A DNA stretch of 5,113 nt, taken from NCBI GenBank assembly GCA_009699565.1, contig WLNX01000138.1, positions 1 through 5,113 of the forward strand, in the 5' to 3' direction. The DNA is from Actinomycetota bacterium (GTDB taxonomy: Bacteria > Actinomycetota > Thermoleophilia > Solirubrobacterales > Solirubrobacteraceae). Shown here in pieces: positions 1-5,113 of the stretch. The position numbers and the translations under genes were made by a program. Positions within the stretch are counted from its first letter, which is position 1, and every line of letters begins with the position of its first letter. The notes beneath the pieces are model-generated. The model searched no databases. It was not told the DNA's origin and saw nothing but the letters and a program-made list of their open reading frames with translations.

Positions 1-811
1 GTGCGTATTCCTCCGCGGACACGCTCGCAGGCTTGCGCTGTGAGGTACCCGCCCACACAAGCTCGAGCCCCTCGAGAAGCGTGCTCTTGCCGCCGCCGTT
101 CGGGCCATGGATGATCGTGATAGGGCTCAACGCGAAGTCGGCGTGGCTAATCGACCGAAAGTTCTGCATCCGCAGTCGGCCGAGCGGAGAAGGCGAAGGA
201 AGATCGGGGGCGTTGGCGCTCTCACCGACGAGGGTAGTAGTGGCCTGACGGCCCACAGCCTCGCGATAGTCGCTGAACATGCCATCCAGGCTTGCCGCCG
301 CCAGCATGACTTCATCCTCCAAGACCGTCCAGAACCGCTTCATCTCATCCTTCGAGATCTGTTGTCCGAGCGCCTGGCGGCACCGCGGCAGTAGCGGGGC
401 AAGCGCGTCGTCGAACCGGTCGGGATCGGCAAGGTCGGCGATAAGTACGAGGTTCAGATCGACGCGCTGAAAGATCGCGTAGCGCTGGGCCATGTCCTCG
501 GCGAGATCGCGTAGGCGGCGGCGGCCATCCTCGTCTACAACCGCCAGAATGACCGGTGTCCCGAGGGCGGCCGAACTGTCGCCGGCAAGATGATGTCGCA
601 GCGCGGATCCAGCAAAGAGGAGTTGACGCCATTCGGCGTCGCTCGTCTCATTGTCCGCCTCTACGATTACGGCGAGCTGGGCGGTTTGCGCCTCCCATGC
701 ACTAGCCGAGACCAATGGGATTCGCTCGCCGAACGGCGCGAGTCCACCCGTTCGAGTGCTGAATCCGAGCTCTCGAAGGCGCGCAAGGATCTGCTCGACG
801 GCGGCGGTCAC
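1..811 (-). CDS. SMC/RecF-type AAA ATPase with fused N-terminal domain (partial, C-terminus off the left edge)
   Basis: I translated this by hand: an open frame runs from GTG at 811 to the window edge (270 codons plus one base) with no stop. Residues 1-205 match no family I can name with certainty. They look alpha/beta, with hydrophobic strands near 45-50 (QLAVIV), 86-92 (PVILAVV) and 119-124 (LNLVLI), followed by helical sequence to about 190. A Pro/Ser-rich linker (202-211) leads into an ATPase head: LRMQNFRSI (213-221), then a Walker A GPNGGGKST at 236-244 followed by LLEGLEL. This order is characteristic of SMC/RecF/Rad50-like ABC ATPases, which use ATP-driven dimerisation on DNA. Coiled coil, signature motif and Walker B would lie beyond the edge. 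The GTG start overlaps the stop of the SIR2 gene (GTGA), so the two are co-translated. The N-terminal part could be the middle component of an ABC-3C/Lamassu system fused to its ATPase; that is inference. The ATPase call is firm, the system assignment is not. Confidence 0.88.
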   Translation of the reverse strand, partial: MTAAVEQILARLRELGFSTRTGGLAPFGERIPLVSASAWEAQTAQLAVIVEADNETSDAEWRQLLFAGSALRHHLAGDSSAALGTPVILAVVDEDGRRRLRDLAEDMAQRYAIFQRVDLNLVLIADLADPDRFDDALAPLLPRCRQALGQQISKDEMKRFWTVLEDEVMLAAASLDGMFSDYREAVGRQATTTLVGESANAPDLPSPSPLGRLRMQNFRSISHADFALSPITIIHGPNGGGKSTLLEGLELVWAGTSQRKPASVSAEEYA

Positions 812-2328
812 GGGACGTCTGTCTCCTTGCCGGTTTCGATGTTGACACCGCGGCGGCCATTCGGTCCATCCGAAACCAGGATGCAGTCGAGATGCGCTGG
901 ATGACCCAGAGTGCGTCGGATGTGGTCGATGGGTCCACCGGAGCGCCAGGCGGAGACAAGCTCGTCATGGTCAAGGGCCACCGGAAGAAACGCACAGCCG
1001 ATGCCGACGACGAAGCCGTGATTCTCGAGCACCTCGCGTGTCGTCTCGGATTCGGTCAGCCCTAATCCGGCACGCAGTGCAGCGCGCGTCTGCAGAGCGC
1101 GTGCCGTCGTCTGGAGATCCAGAGTCAGCGGAACGTACCCGTGCTCAGCCACCTGCTGCAGGTTGATCCTTTGGACGTACTGATTGTCGACCGGCTTGCG
1201 CAGCAAGTATGACCAGCGGAGCATGACCGGCGCGCTGAGGGTGAGAGCGGCGAGACGCGGCTCGATGCCGTCGGGGATGTCAGCGCCGTAACGCGAGAGC
1301 CTGAGTGCGAGCACCTCCGTCAGCAGCACGAGAGCAACTGCCGTGGTGGTAGCACCAGATGTCCTGATCTGAGTCACCGCTCCGGGCGGGGCGTCCTGGC
1401 CACCCAGACCCAATTTGACCAGAGTTCGGAACGTAGACGTGTCCGGCTCGTGGTCGATCACGACTACGCGCGGCATTCCGTCAGCGGGCGCAGAGTTGTA
1501 TACGTCCTGCAGCACGCTCTCGATCTCGGCGTAGATGACGGGATCCTGCCCCGAGAACCCGATGAGTAGGAGAACGTGGTTCCGTGCGCGGTCGCGAAAG
1601 GCGTTTCGCATCCACATGTCGTTCCGCCAGCTTGCAAGCTGGAGTCTACGAATGACGATCGTGTCGGCAGCGAGAGCCTCGTCGGCGGTCGCGAGCTCGC
1701 GATAGCGCTCTGCGGAGCCGTGCGCCTTGAACAACCTGAACGCACCGGGGCGCACCAGCTCCGCGTGGGCGGCAGCGTCGGCGATCACGCTCGCATGGTC
1801 CCGCCACTGCATGCCGGATTCGGTACGAGGACTGCGCAGGAAACCCTCAGCTTTCAGGCCGGCCTCGTGTCCGCAGTCGTAGTTGAACGTGATCGCCTCT
1901 TCCATGATGTCCTCCCGTGCGAGCCGTGCAAGCACGCGATAAACGCACAAGTGCTCACTGACGTCGTCTGTACCGGGCCAGAGCTTGGGGTCATGGAGAC
2001 CAACTGCCCTTACGACGGCGGGCTGACCGGCGTGCGCAAAGATGGCATCGGCGACCTCTCCGAGGTTCGGGCTCAGCCCGGCGGCGTGGGGCGCAAATGA
2101 GTTGTCGGCGAGATAGTCGGCATAGAGGTCCCCTCCGATCTGCGTTGCCAGGCGCATCCCACAGTCATACGATGCGCCAGCACCGAGCACCGGCAGCACG
2201 GGGCTGTCCGCAAGCTGGGTCGCGAGAACGCGAATGTTGTTGATCTCTTGTTCGTCGAGCGCTGCCGCCTTGCTCAGATGTTCCTCGAGCGACAGAACCT
2301 GCGACGTATCCATGGTCCGGACCATCAT
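808..2328 (-). CDS. SIR2-like NAD-binding (probable NADase) protein
   Basis: This protein has 506 residues from the ATG at 2328. The N-terminal half carries the SIR2-like (SIR2_2 type) landmarks in order: PVLGAGAS at 46-53 (Rossmann NAD-binding loop), TFNYD at 147-151, KAHGS at 201-205 (the His in the position of the sirtuin catalytic His), and LLIGFSGQDP at 253-262. No sirtuin zinc-binding Cys pairs are seen. In bacterial defence systems (Thoeris ThsA, DSR, SIR2-HerA, some Lamassu) this domain hydrolyses NAD to stop the infected cell; that role here is inferred from family and context. Residues of about 300-506 form a second, unassigned domain that could link the effector to the partner ATPase. 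It is first in a two-gene operon and overlaps the ATPase gene by 4 bases. Start: AGGG lies 5 bases before the ATG at 2328. Alternatives are GTG at 2361 (517 residues) and ATG at 2313 (501 residues). All keep the full SIR2 domain. Confidence 0.9.
   Translation of the reverse strand: MMVRTMDTSQVLSLEEHLSKAAALDEQEINNIRVLATQLADSPVLPVLGAGASYDCGMRLATQIGGDLYADYLADNSFAPHAAGLSPNLGEVADAIFAHAGQPAVVRAVGLHDPKLWPGTDDVSEHLCVYRVLARLAREDIMEEAITFNYDCGHEAGLKAEGFLRSPRTESGMQWRDHASVIADAAAHAELVRPGAFRLFKAHGSAERYRELATADEALAADTIVIRRLQLASWRNDMWMRNAFRDRARNHVLLLIGFSGQDPVIYAEIESVLQDVYNSAPADGMPRVVVIDHEPDTSTFRTLVKLGLGGQDAPPGAVTQIRTSGATTTAVALVLLTEVLALRLSRYGADIPDGIEPRLAALTLSAPVMLRWSYLLRKPVDNQYVQRINLQQVAEHGYVPLTLDLQTTARALQTRAALRAGLGLTESETTREVLENHGFVVGIGCAFLPVALDHDELVSAWRSGGPIDHIRRTLGHPAHLDCILVSDGPNGRRGVNIETGKETDVP
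822..828 (-). promoter_or_regulatory. Ribosome binding site for the fused ATPase gene
   Basis: On the minus strand the sequence AAGGAGA lies inside the last codons of the SIR2 gene. The core AGGAG is 11 bases ahead of the GTG at 811. This strong Shine-Dalgarno sequence decides the start, since there is no other start codon close by in frame, and it suggests the ATPase is translated efficiently despite the overlapping stop. Confidence 0.7.
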
Positions 2329-2333
2329 CGCCG

Positions 2334-2337
2334 CCCT
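2334..2337 (-). promoter_or_regulatory. Probable ribosome binding site for the SIR2 gene
   Basis: The minus-strand sequence AGGG sits 5 bases upstream of ATG 2328, which is immediately followed by a second ATG at 2325. No comparable Shine-Dalgarno sequence is evident before ATG 2313, so 2328 is preferred. The match is short, so the start remains uncertain by up to 16 codons. Confidence 0.4.
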
Positions 2338-2368
2338 GCAGACCGCGGCCGTCGAGTGCACTGGCGGG

Positions 2369-2387
2369 GCGGATCATGTTGATCCGC
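2369..2387. repeat. Perfect inverted repeat (8-3-8), candidate operator
   Basis: The arms GCGGATCA and TGATCCGC are perfectly complementary around a 3-base spacer (TGT). The repeat lies about 40 bases upstream of the chosen SIR2 start and about 15 bases downstream of a weak candidate promoter on the minus strand. It would thus overlap the start of transcription or sit in the leader. The symmetry and size suit a dimeric helix-turn-helix repressor. As RNA it could also form a hairpin in the SIR2 leader. No regulator gene is visible in the window. The repeat itself is certain, the function is inferred. Confidence 0.55.
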
Positions 2388-2402
2388 GAGAAGCAGTCCT
2401 GC

Positions 2403-2431
2403 AGTACAGGGGCAGGTATTCGCCGGCGCAA
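2403..2431 (-). promoter_or_regulatory. Weak candidate promoter for the SIR2-ATPase operon
   Basis: Read on the minus strand, TTGCGC (2431-2426) and TGTACT (2408-2403) are separated by 17 bases. They match the sigma-70 type -35 box at 3 of 6 positions and the -10 box at 4 of 6. The position is right for transcription of the SIR2 operon, and the 2369-2387 inverted repeat would fall at or just after the start point. Matches this weak arise by chance in high-GC DNA, so it is only a candidate. Confidence 0.22.
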
Positions 2432-2478
2432 TGAAGTGCATCTCGGGATCCATCCTAGCCTTGCCCTGAATGGCGGGT

Positions 2479-2506
2479 CGGCCGCGGTTTCCGTTTCCCG
2501 CGGCTG
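2479..2506. repeat. Inverted repeat, possible hairpin
   Basis: GCCGCGG (2481-2487) and CCGCGGC (2498-2504) are perfect inverted copies around a 10-base pyrimidine-rich spacer. The stem can extend by one G-T wobble and one C-G pair to 9 pairs. No T-run follows on either strand, so it is not a standard intrinsic terminator. It lies between the two candidate promoters, so it could be a binding site or a leader hairpin. GC-rich repeats of this length can also occur by chance. Confidence 0.35.
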
Positions 2507-2600
2507 AACTACTCCAGGCTCCCCGGGGTTCTCCCTTCGGATGCGGCGTAATAGAGTGCCCCCGACGACGCGCAAGTGATCGCCGCTACAAACTCCGACT

Positions 2601-2606
2601 GAGAGG
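2601..2606 (+). promoter_or_regulatory. Probable ribosome binding site for the Mre11-like gene
   Basis: GAGAGG lies 10 bases upstream of the ATG at 2617. The spacing is slightly long but workable. Together with the family-typical N-terminus MRFVHAADVHLG, it fixes the start at 2617 rather than at ATG 2470 in the same frame. Confidence 0.5.
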
Positions 2607-2616
2607 CCCTGCCCCG

Positions 2617-3909
2617 ATGCGTTTCGTACACGCGGCTGACGTCCACCTTGGCAGCCCGCTGGGCGGGCTTGACCTTCGCGACGACGCCCCCAAGGATGAG
2701 ATCCGCGGTGCGCCGAGGCGAGCCTTCGAGCGGCTGGTTGGGTATTGCACTACAGAGGGGGTCGACCTGCTGCTGATCGCGGGCGACCTGTTTGACGGCC
2801 GAGCTGACCTCGATACGCAGATCTTCGTCGAGAGCCAATTTCGGCGGCTCTCGGACAGCGGCGTCAAGTGCGTTTTGCTTCGCGGGAACCATGACGCGGC
2901 GTCTAAGCAGGTGCTCCGGCTCCGGCTCCCCGAGGGGGTACACGAGCTGTCTGTCACCACGGCTGAGACGCTTCGGTTCCCTGAGCTGGGCGTCGCCGTG
3001 CATGGTCGCGGTTTTGCCGACCAGCATGTGACCGAGTCGATCGTCGACTCGTATCCTCCCGCCGATGCTGCGCTGTTCAACATTGGGATGCTGCACACGA
3101 GCGCGACTGGTGTTAGCGACCATGAGGTTTACGCGCCGTGCTCACTCGCGCAGCTGACCGGTAAGGGGTACGGCTACTGGGCGCTTGGGCACATCCACAA
3201 ACGTGAAGTGCTCGCGAGCGACCCTCCGGTGGTGTTCTGTGGCAACCTTCAGGGCCGCCATCCGAAAGAAACCGGAGCGAAGGGTGCGACGCTCGTCAAG
3301 GTGGAGGACGGCGTCATCGTTGACGGGCCGTCCCACGTCGACTTCGACGTGCTCCGGTGGCACACAATCACGGTCGATCTGGAGGACGCCCGCGACGAGG
3401 GCGACGTTCTCGATGCGCTCGAGCGCAAGATCAACGAAACGCTCGCATCCGGCGACGAAGACATGCAGCACGCTGTTCGAATCGAGCTTGCCGGTCGCTC
3501 TCTGATGCATCGCGACATCGTCGATGCTCCAGCAACTTGGCATGACCGCATACAGCAGGTTGTGGCGGACACCGGCCGAGATCGGGTGTGGATCGAGCGG
3601 ATCCGTATCAGCACGATCCCTCCGCTCCCCGCGATCGACGTGCTGCGGGGCCGCGAGGACATGGTTGGCGAGCTTGCACGCGAACTCGCCGAGATGCGAA
3701 AAGCGGCGTCCATGCCGTCCGCGCTCGGGACTTCCCTCAAGGTGCTGGAAGAGAAGATCCCCGCCGCGCTTCTGGAGGGCGAGGATGCCCTTGCCATCCC
3801 GGGACTTAGCCCCGCTGTGACGCTCGAAAAGGTGTTCGAGCAGGTGGAGCGTGACCTACTCAGCCGCCTCGTCGACACGGAGGTCGCAAACGAGGAAGAG
3901 GGGCGCTGA
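2617..3909 (+). CDS. Mre11/SbcD/YhaO-type metallophosphoesterase (DNA nuclease)
   Basis: This 430-residue protein has all the calcineurin-like phosphoesterase motifs of the Mre11/SbcD family in order: D8-V-H10 (MRFVHAADVHLG at 1-12), GDLFDG 56-61, GNHD 90-93, the metal-binding His in GMLHT 157-161, and GHIH 191-194. These supply the ligands of a two-metal (normally Mn) centre that cleaves DNA ends or hairpins. The segment CGNLQGRHPKETG after the last motif is typical of the YhaO branch rather than of classical SbcD. The C-terminal part (about 270-430) is the capping and ATPase-binding region, ending in charged helices and an acidic tail. The stop is one base before the GTG of the YhaN-like ATPase, so the two are co-transcribed and probably form a nuclease-ATPase complex. 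The start at 2617 matches the family N-terminus. No active-site residue is missing. Family assignment is firm. Whether the pair does general repair or defence is open. Confidence 0.93.
   Translation: MRFVHAADVHLGSPLGGLDLRDDAPKDEIRGAPRRAFERLVGYCTTEGVDLLLIAGDLFDGRADLDTQIFVESQFRRLSDSGVKCVLLRGNHDAASKQVLRLRLPEGVHELSVTTAETLRFPELGVAVHGRGFADQHVTESIVDSYPPADAALFNIGMLHTSATGVSDHEVYAPCSLAQLTGKGYGYWALGHIHKREVLASDPPVVFCGNLQGRHPKETGAKGATLVKVEDGVIVDGPSHVDFDVLRWHTITVDLEDARDEGDVLDALERKINETLASGDEDMQHAVRIELAGRSLMHRDIVDAPATWHDRIQQVVADTGRDRVWIERIRISTIPPLPAIDVLRGREDMVGELARELAEMRKAASMPSALGTSLKVLEEKIPAALLEGEDALAIPGLSPAVTLEKVFEQVERDLLSRLVDTEVANEEEGR
3892..3903 (+). promoter_or_regulatory. Ribosome binding site for the YhaN-like gene
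   Basis: The purine run GAGGAAGAGGGG lies within the last codons of the nuclease gene, with GAGGGG ending 7 bases ahead of the GTG at 3911. It decides the GTG start, and the one-base gap after the upstream stop points to coupled translation. Confidence 0.65.
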
Positions 3910-3910
3910 C

Positions 3911-5113
3911 GTGCGGATTCGCGAACTGCATCAGCGGCGCTTCGGTTTGTTCACCGACAACACGCTGGAGCTAATCCCAGACCACGACGACTCGACCGTG
4001 CCGGGGCTGCACGTCATCTACGGCCGAAATGAGGCTGGCAAGACAACAACGCTGCACGCTATCCGCTACGGGATCTATGGCATTCCAGACCTGCGCAACG
4101 ATCCGCGCACCTACGACTTCCTCCACAGGAAGCCTGACCTCCGCATCGCGATGGTTGTCGATTCGGCAGCAGGCGAGCGCATCGCGTTCACCCGCCGCAA
4201 GAAGGCAGGCGACACCTGCTTCGACATCACCGACACAGCACCCGCGCCTGACCTACAGAGGAAGCTTGAGAGATTGCTTCAGGGCATCGACCGAAACCTC
4301 TTCACACACAAGTACGGCATTGATCACGGCACCCTGCTCAGGGGCGGTGCAGGTCTCGCAGGCGACAACAACGACCTTGGCGAGTCGCTGTTCGCCGCTG
4401 CGACCGGAATTGTCGGTGTCCGCGCCACGCTCAACTCCCTCGCCACCCAAATCGACGAACTGCTCAAGGCAACCGGCCGCTCCGGGAGGATCCCCGATGC
4501 CGTAAAGCGCTTCAACGAAGCGCGAGTTGCTGCCGAGAAGGCGAGGCGAGCCGGCCGCAGTTGGGCGCCCAAACAGAAGGAGATTGCGGAAGCGAAAGCG
4601 TCGCTTGCCGCGCTGAACGGCGCTCTCGCCCAGGCCACGGCTGATCATCAGCGCGCCACCGATGTGAACGATGCGATCGAGTACGTGGTTCAGCGGGCAC
4701 TGCTGCTCCAGCAGATTCAAGAGCTGGGTGTCGTCATCGAGACATGGTCAACCGATTTCGAAGAGCACCGCAAGGGCCTGCGGAGCACTATTGCGACGGC
4801 AGAGGCGGCGCTGCTTGTTGCAACCGGCGAACTCGACATCCAACTCAAGAGGCAAGCCGCCCATGTAGCCGCAGTGGACAAGGCCGTCCTCGGGGCAACC
4901 GACCGCACGCGTGATCTCGGCGAGCGCATTACGGAGTACCTCAAGGCAAAGGGTGAGCGCTCGAAGCTGGCTGCGGATCTCAAACGGGCGGAGCAGGCCG
5001 TCGCAACCGCGTGCCTGGCGATTCGGACAGGCGCCGACCCCGACCAGGCGCGCGAGTTGATTCCGCCGCTGCCAGCACGCGAGGCGGCGTCCGCGCTCCT
5101 CGATCGCCATGCA
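3911..5113 (+). CDS. YhaN-like (AAA_27) Rad50/SbcC-type ATPase (partial, C-terminus off the right edge)
   Basis: I translated this by hand from GTG 3911: 401 codons stay open to the window edge. The N-terminus MRIRELHQRRFGLFTD is the usual first strand of Rad50/SbcC-like heads. The Walker A GRNEAGKTT (38-46) has the N-E-A-G-K form typical of YhaN; Thr replaces the commoner Ser after Lys, which should still bind Mg-ATP. Further YhaN features are the segment RIAFTRRKK (90-98), LLQGIDRNLF (122-131), YGIDHGTLL (135-143) and DLGESLFAAATG (155-166). From about residue 172 onward the sequence is rich in Ala, Glu, Lys and Arg and is probably coiled coil, as in the arms that bridge DNA. The second ATPase half (signature and Walker B) lies beyond the edge. 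Full-length relatives are much longer, so roughly the first half or less is present. It is paired with the upstream Mre11-like nuclease and would gate its access to DNA through ATP-driven closure. Confidence 0.92.
   Translation, partial: MRIRELHQRRFGLFTDNTLELIPDHDDSTVPGLHVIYGRNEAGKTTTLHAIRYGIYGIPDLRNDPRTYDFLHRKPDLRIAMVVDSAAGERIAFTRRKKAGDTCFDITDTAPAPDLQRKLERLLQGIDRNLFTHKYGIDHGTLLRGGAGLAGDNNDLGESLFAAATGIVGVRATLNSLATQIDELLKATGRSGRIPDAVKRFNEARVAAEKARRAGRSWAPKQKEIAEAKASLAALNGALAQATADHQRATDVNDAIEYVVQRALLLQQIQELGVVIETWSTDFEEHRKGLRSTIATAEAALLVATGELDIQLKRQAAHVAAVDKAVLGATDRTRDLGERITEYLKAKGERSKLAADLKRAEQAVATACLAIRTGADPDQARELIPPLPAREAASALLDRHA

Larger units (their letters stand above)
2329..2616. other. 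Divergent intergenic control region
   Basis: These 288 bases separate the two divergent operons and must hold the promoters for both. They contain the 8-3-8 inverted repeat, a second inverted repeat (2479-2506) and the weak minus-strand promoter candidate. On the plus strand, TTCTCC (2529-2534) and TAGAGT (2552-2557), 17 bases apart, are a very weak candidate for the nuclease operon; TAGAGT fits the TANNNT form of actinobacterial -10 boxes. The frame of the downstream nuclease stays open upstream to an ATG at 2470, but the extra 49 residues do not look like the family N-terminus. I see no credible gene here. Confidence 0.6.

Noticed and set aside
33..904. Several short open frames (plus strand 33-248, 107-394, 279-470, 590-904; minus strand 127-315, 345-632)
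   Set aside because: They overlap the ATPase frame that reads 811 to 1 on the minus strand and carries the Walker A; none shows a domain.
1576..2100. Plus-strand open frame of 174 codons
   Set aside because: It lies wholly inside the SIR2 gene on the opposite strand, shows no recognisable domain, and its composition follows the codon pattern of the real gene.
2521..2528. CCCCGGGG palindrome as a regulatory site
   Set aside because: Only eight bases and fully G/C; expected by chance in such GC-rich DNA.
2470..2616. N-terminal extension of the Mre11-like protein from ATG 2470
   Set aside because: The added 49 residues are Arg/Pro-rich and unlike the family, which begins at MRF-HAAD; GAGAGG supports ATG 2617, and the extension would cover the hairpin and candidate promoter.
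2329..2616. Intrinsic terminator or small RNA in the intergenic region
   Set aside because: No stem is followed by a T-run on either strand, and the genes diverge here, so no terminator is expected.
2509..3123. Minus-strand open frame of 204 codons across the start of the Mre11-like gene
   Set aside because: It is antisense to the strongly conserved phosphoesterase motifs; a high-GC shadow frame without domain features.
3249..3878. Minus-strand open frame of 209 codons
   Set aside because: Ser/Arg-rich antisense of the nuclease C-terminal part, a typical shadow in high-GC coding DNA.
4253..4720. Minus-strand open frame of 155 codons
   Set aside because: Antisense of the YhaN-like gene, whose frame carries the family motifs throughout.
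1..5113. tRNA, rRNA, CRISPR array, insertion sequence or attachment site
   Set aside because: Coding sequence fills the window apart from the 288-bp gap. I saw no regularly spaced repeats, no transposase or integrase motifs and no tRNA-like arms.

Overview
This is a high-GC bacterial window with dense coding, GTG starts at two of the four genes, and almost no space within gene pairs. That fits an actinobacterium or a high-GC proteobacterium. I lean weakly towards Actinomycetota, but nothing in the window settles it. No RNA gene, transposase, CRISPR array or clear terminator was found.

Layout: four genes form two divergent pairs around a control region of about 290 bp (2329-2616). The left pair is on the minus strand. 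It consists of a SIR2-like NAD-binding protein (2328 to 808) and, overlapping its stop by 4 bases (GTGA), an ATPase that runs off the left edge (811 to 1). This ATPase has about 205 residues of unassigned N-terminal domain before an SMC/RecF/Rad50-type P-loop. The right pair is on the plus strand. It consists of an Mre11/SbcD/YhaO-type metallophosphoesterase nuclease (2617-3909) and, one base later, a YhaN-type Rad50/SbcC-like ATPase with a long coiled-coil region (3911 to the right edge). Both edge genes are incomplete.

How they may work together: the right pair is a recognisable YhaO-YhaN nuclease/ATPase couple that would act on DNA ends or unusual DNA structures. The left pair has the logic of a defence module, in which an SMC-like ATPase senses DNA and a SIR2 NADase acts as effector by depleting NAD. 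The nearest described class I can name is the three-component ABC ATPase systems (ABC-3C, which include Lamassu), some of which use SIR2 effectors. Here the middle component would be fused to the ATPase. This assignment is inference. Two DNA-sensing ATPases, a nuclease and a SIR2 protein sharing one intergenic region make this a good candidate for a compound anti-phage or anti-plasmid locus.

The control region holds a perfect 8-3-8 inverted repeat (2369-2387) just downstream of a weak candidate promoter for the SIR2 operon, and a second inverted repeat (2479-2506) nearer the middle. These are candidate operator sites that could tune expression of a potentially toxic effector.
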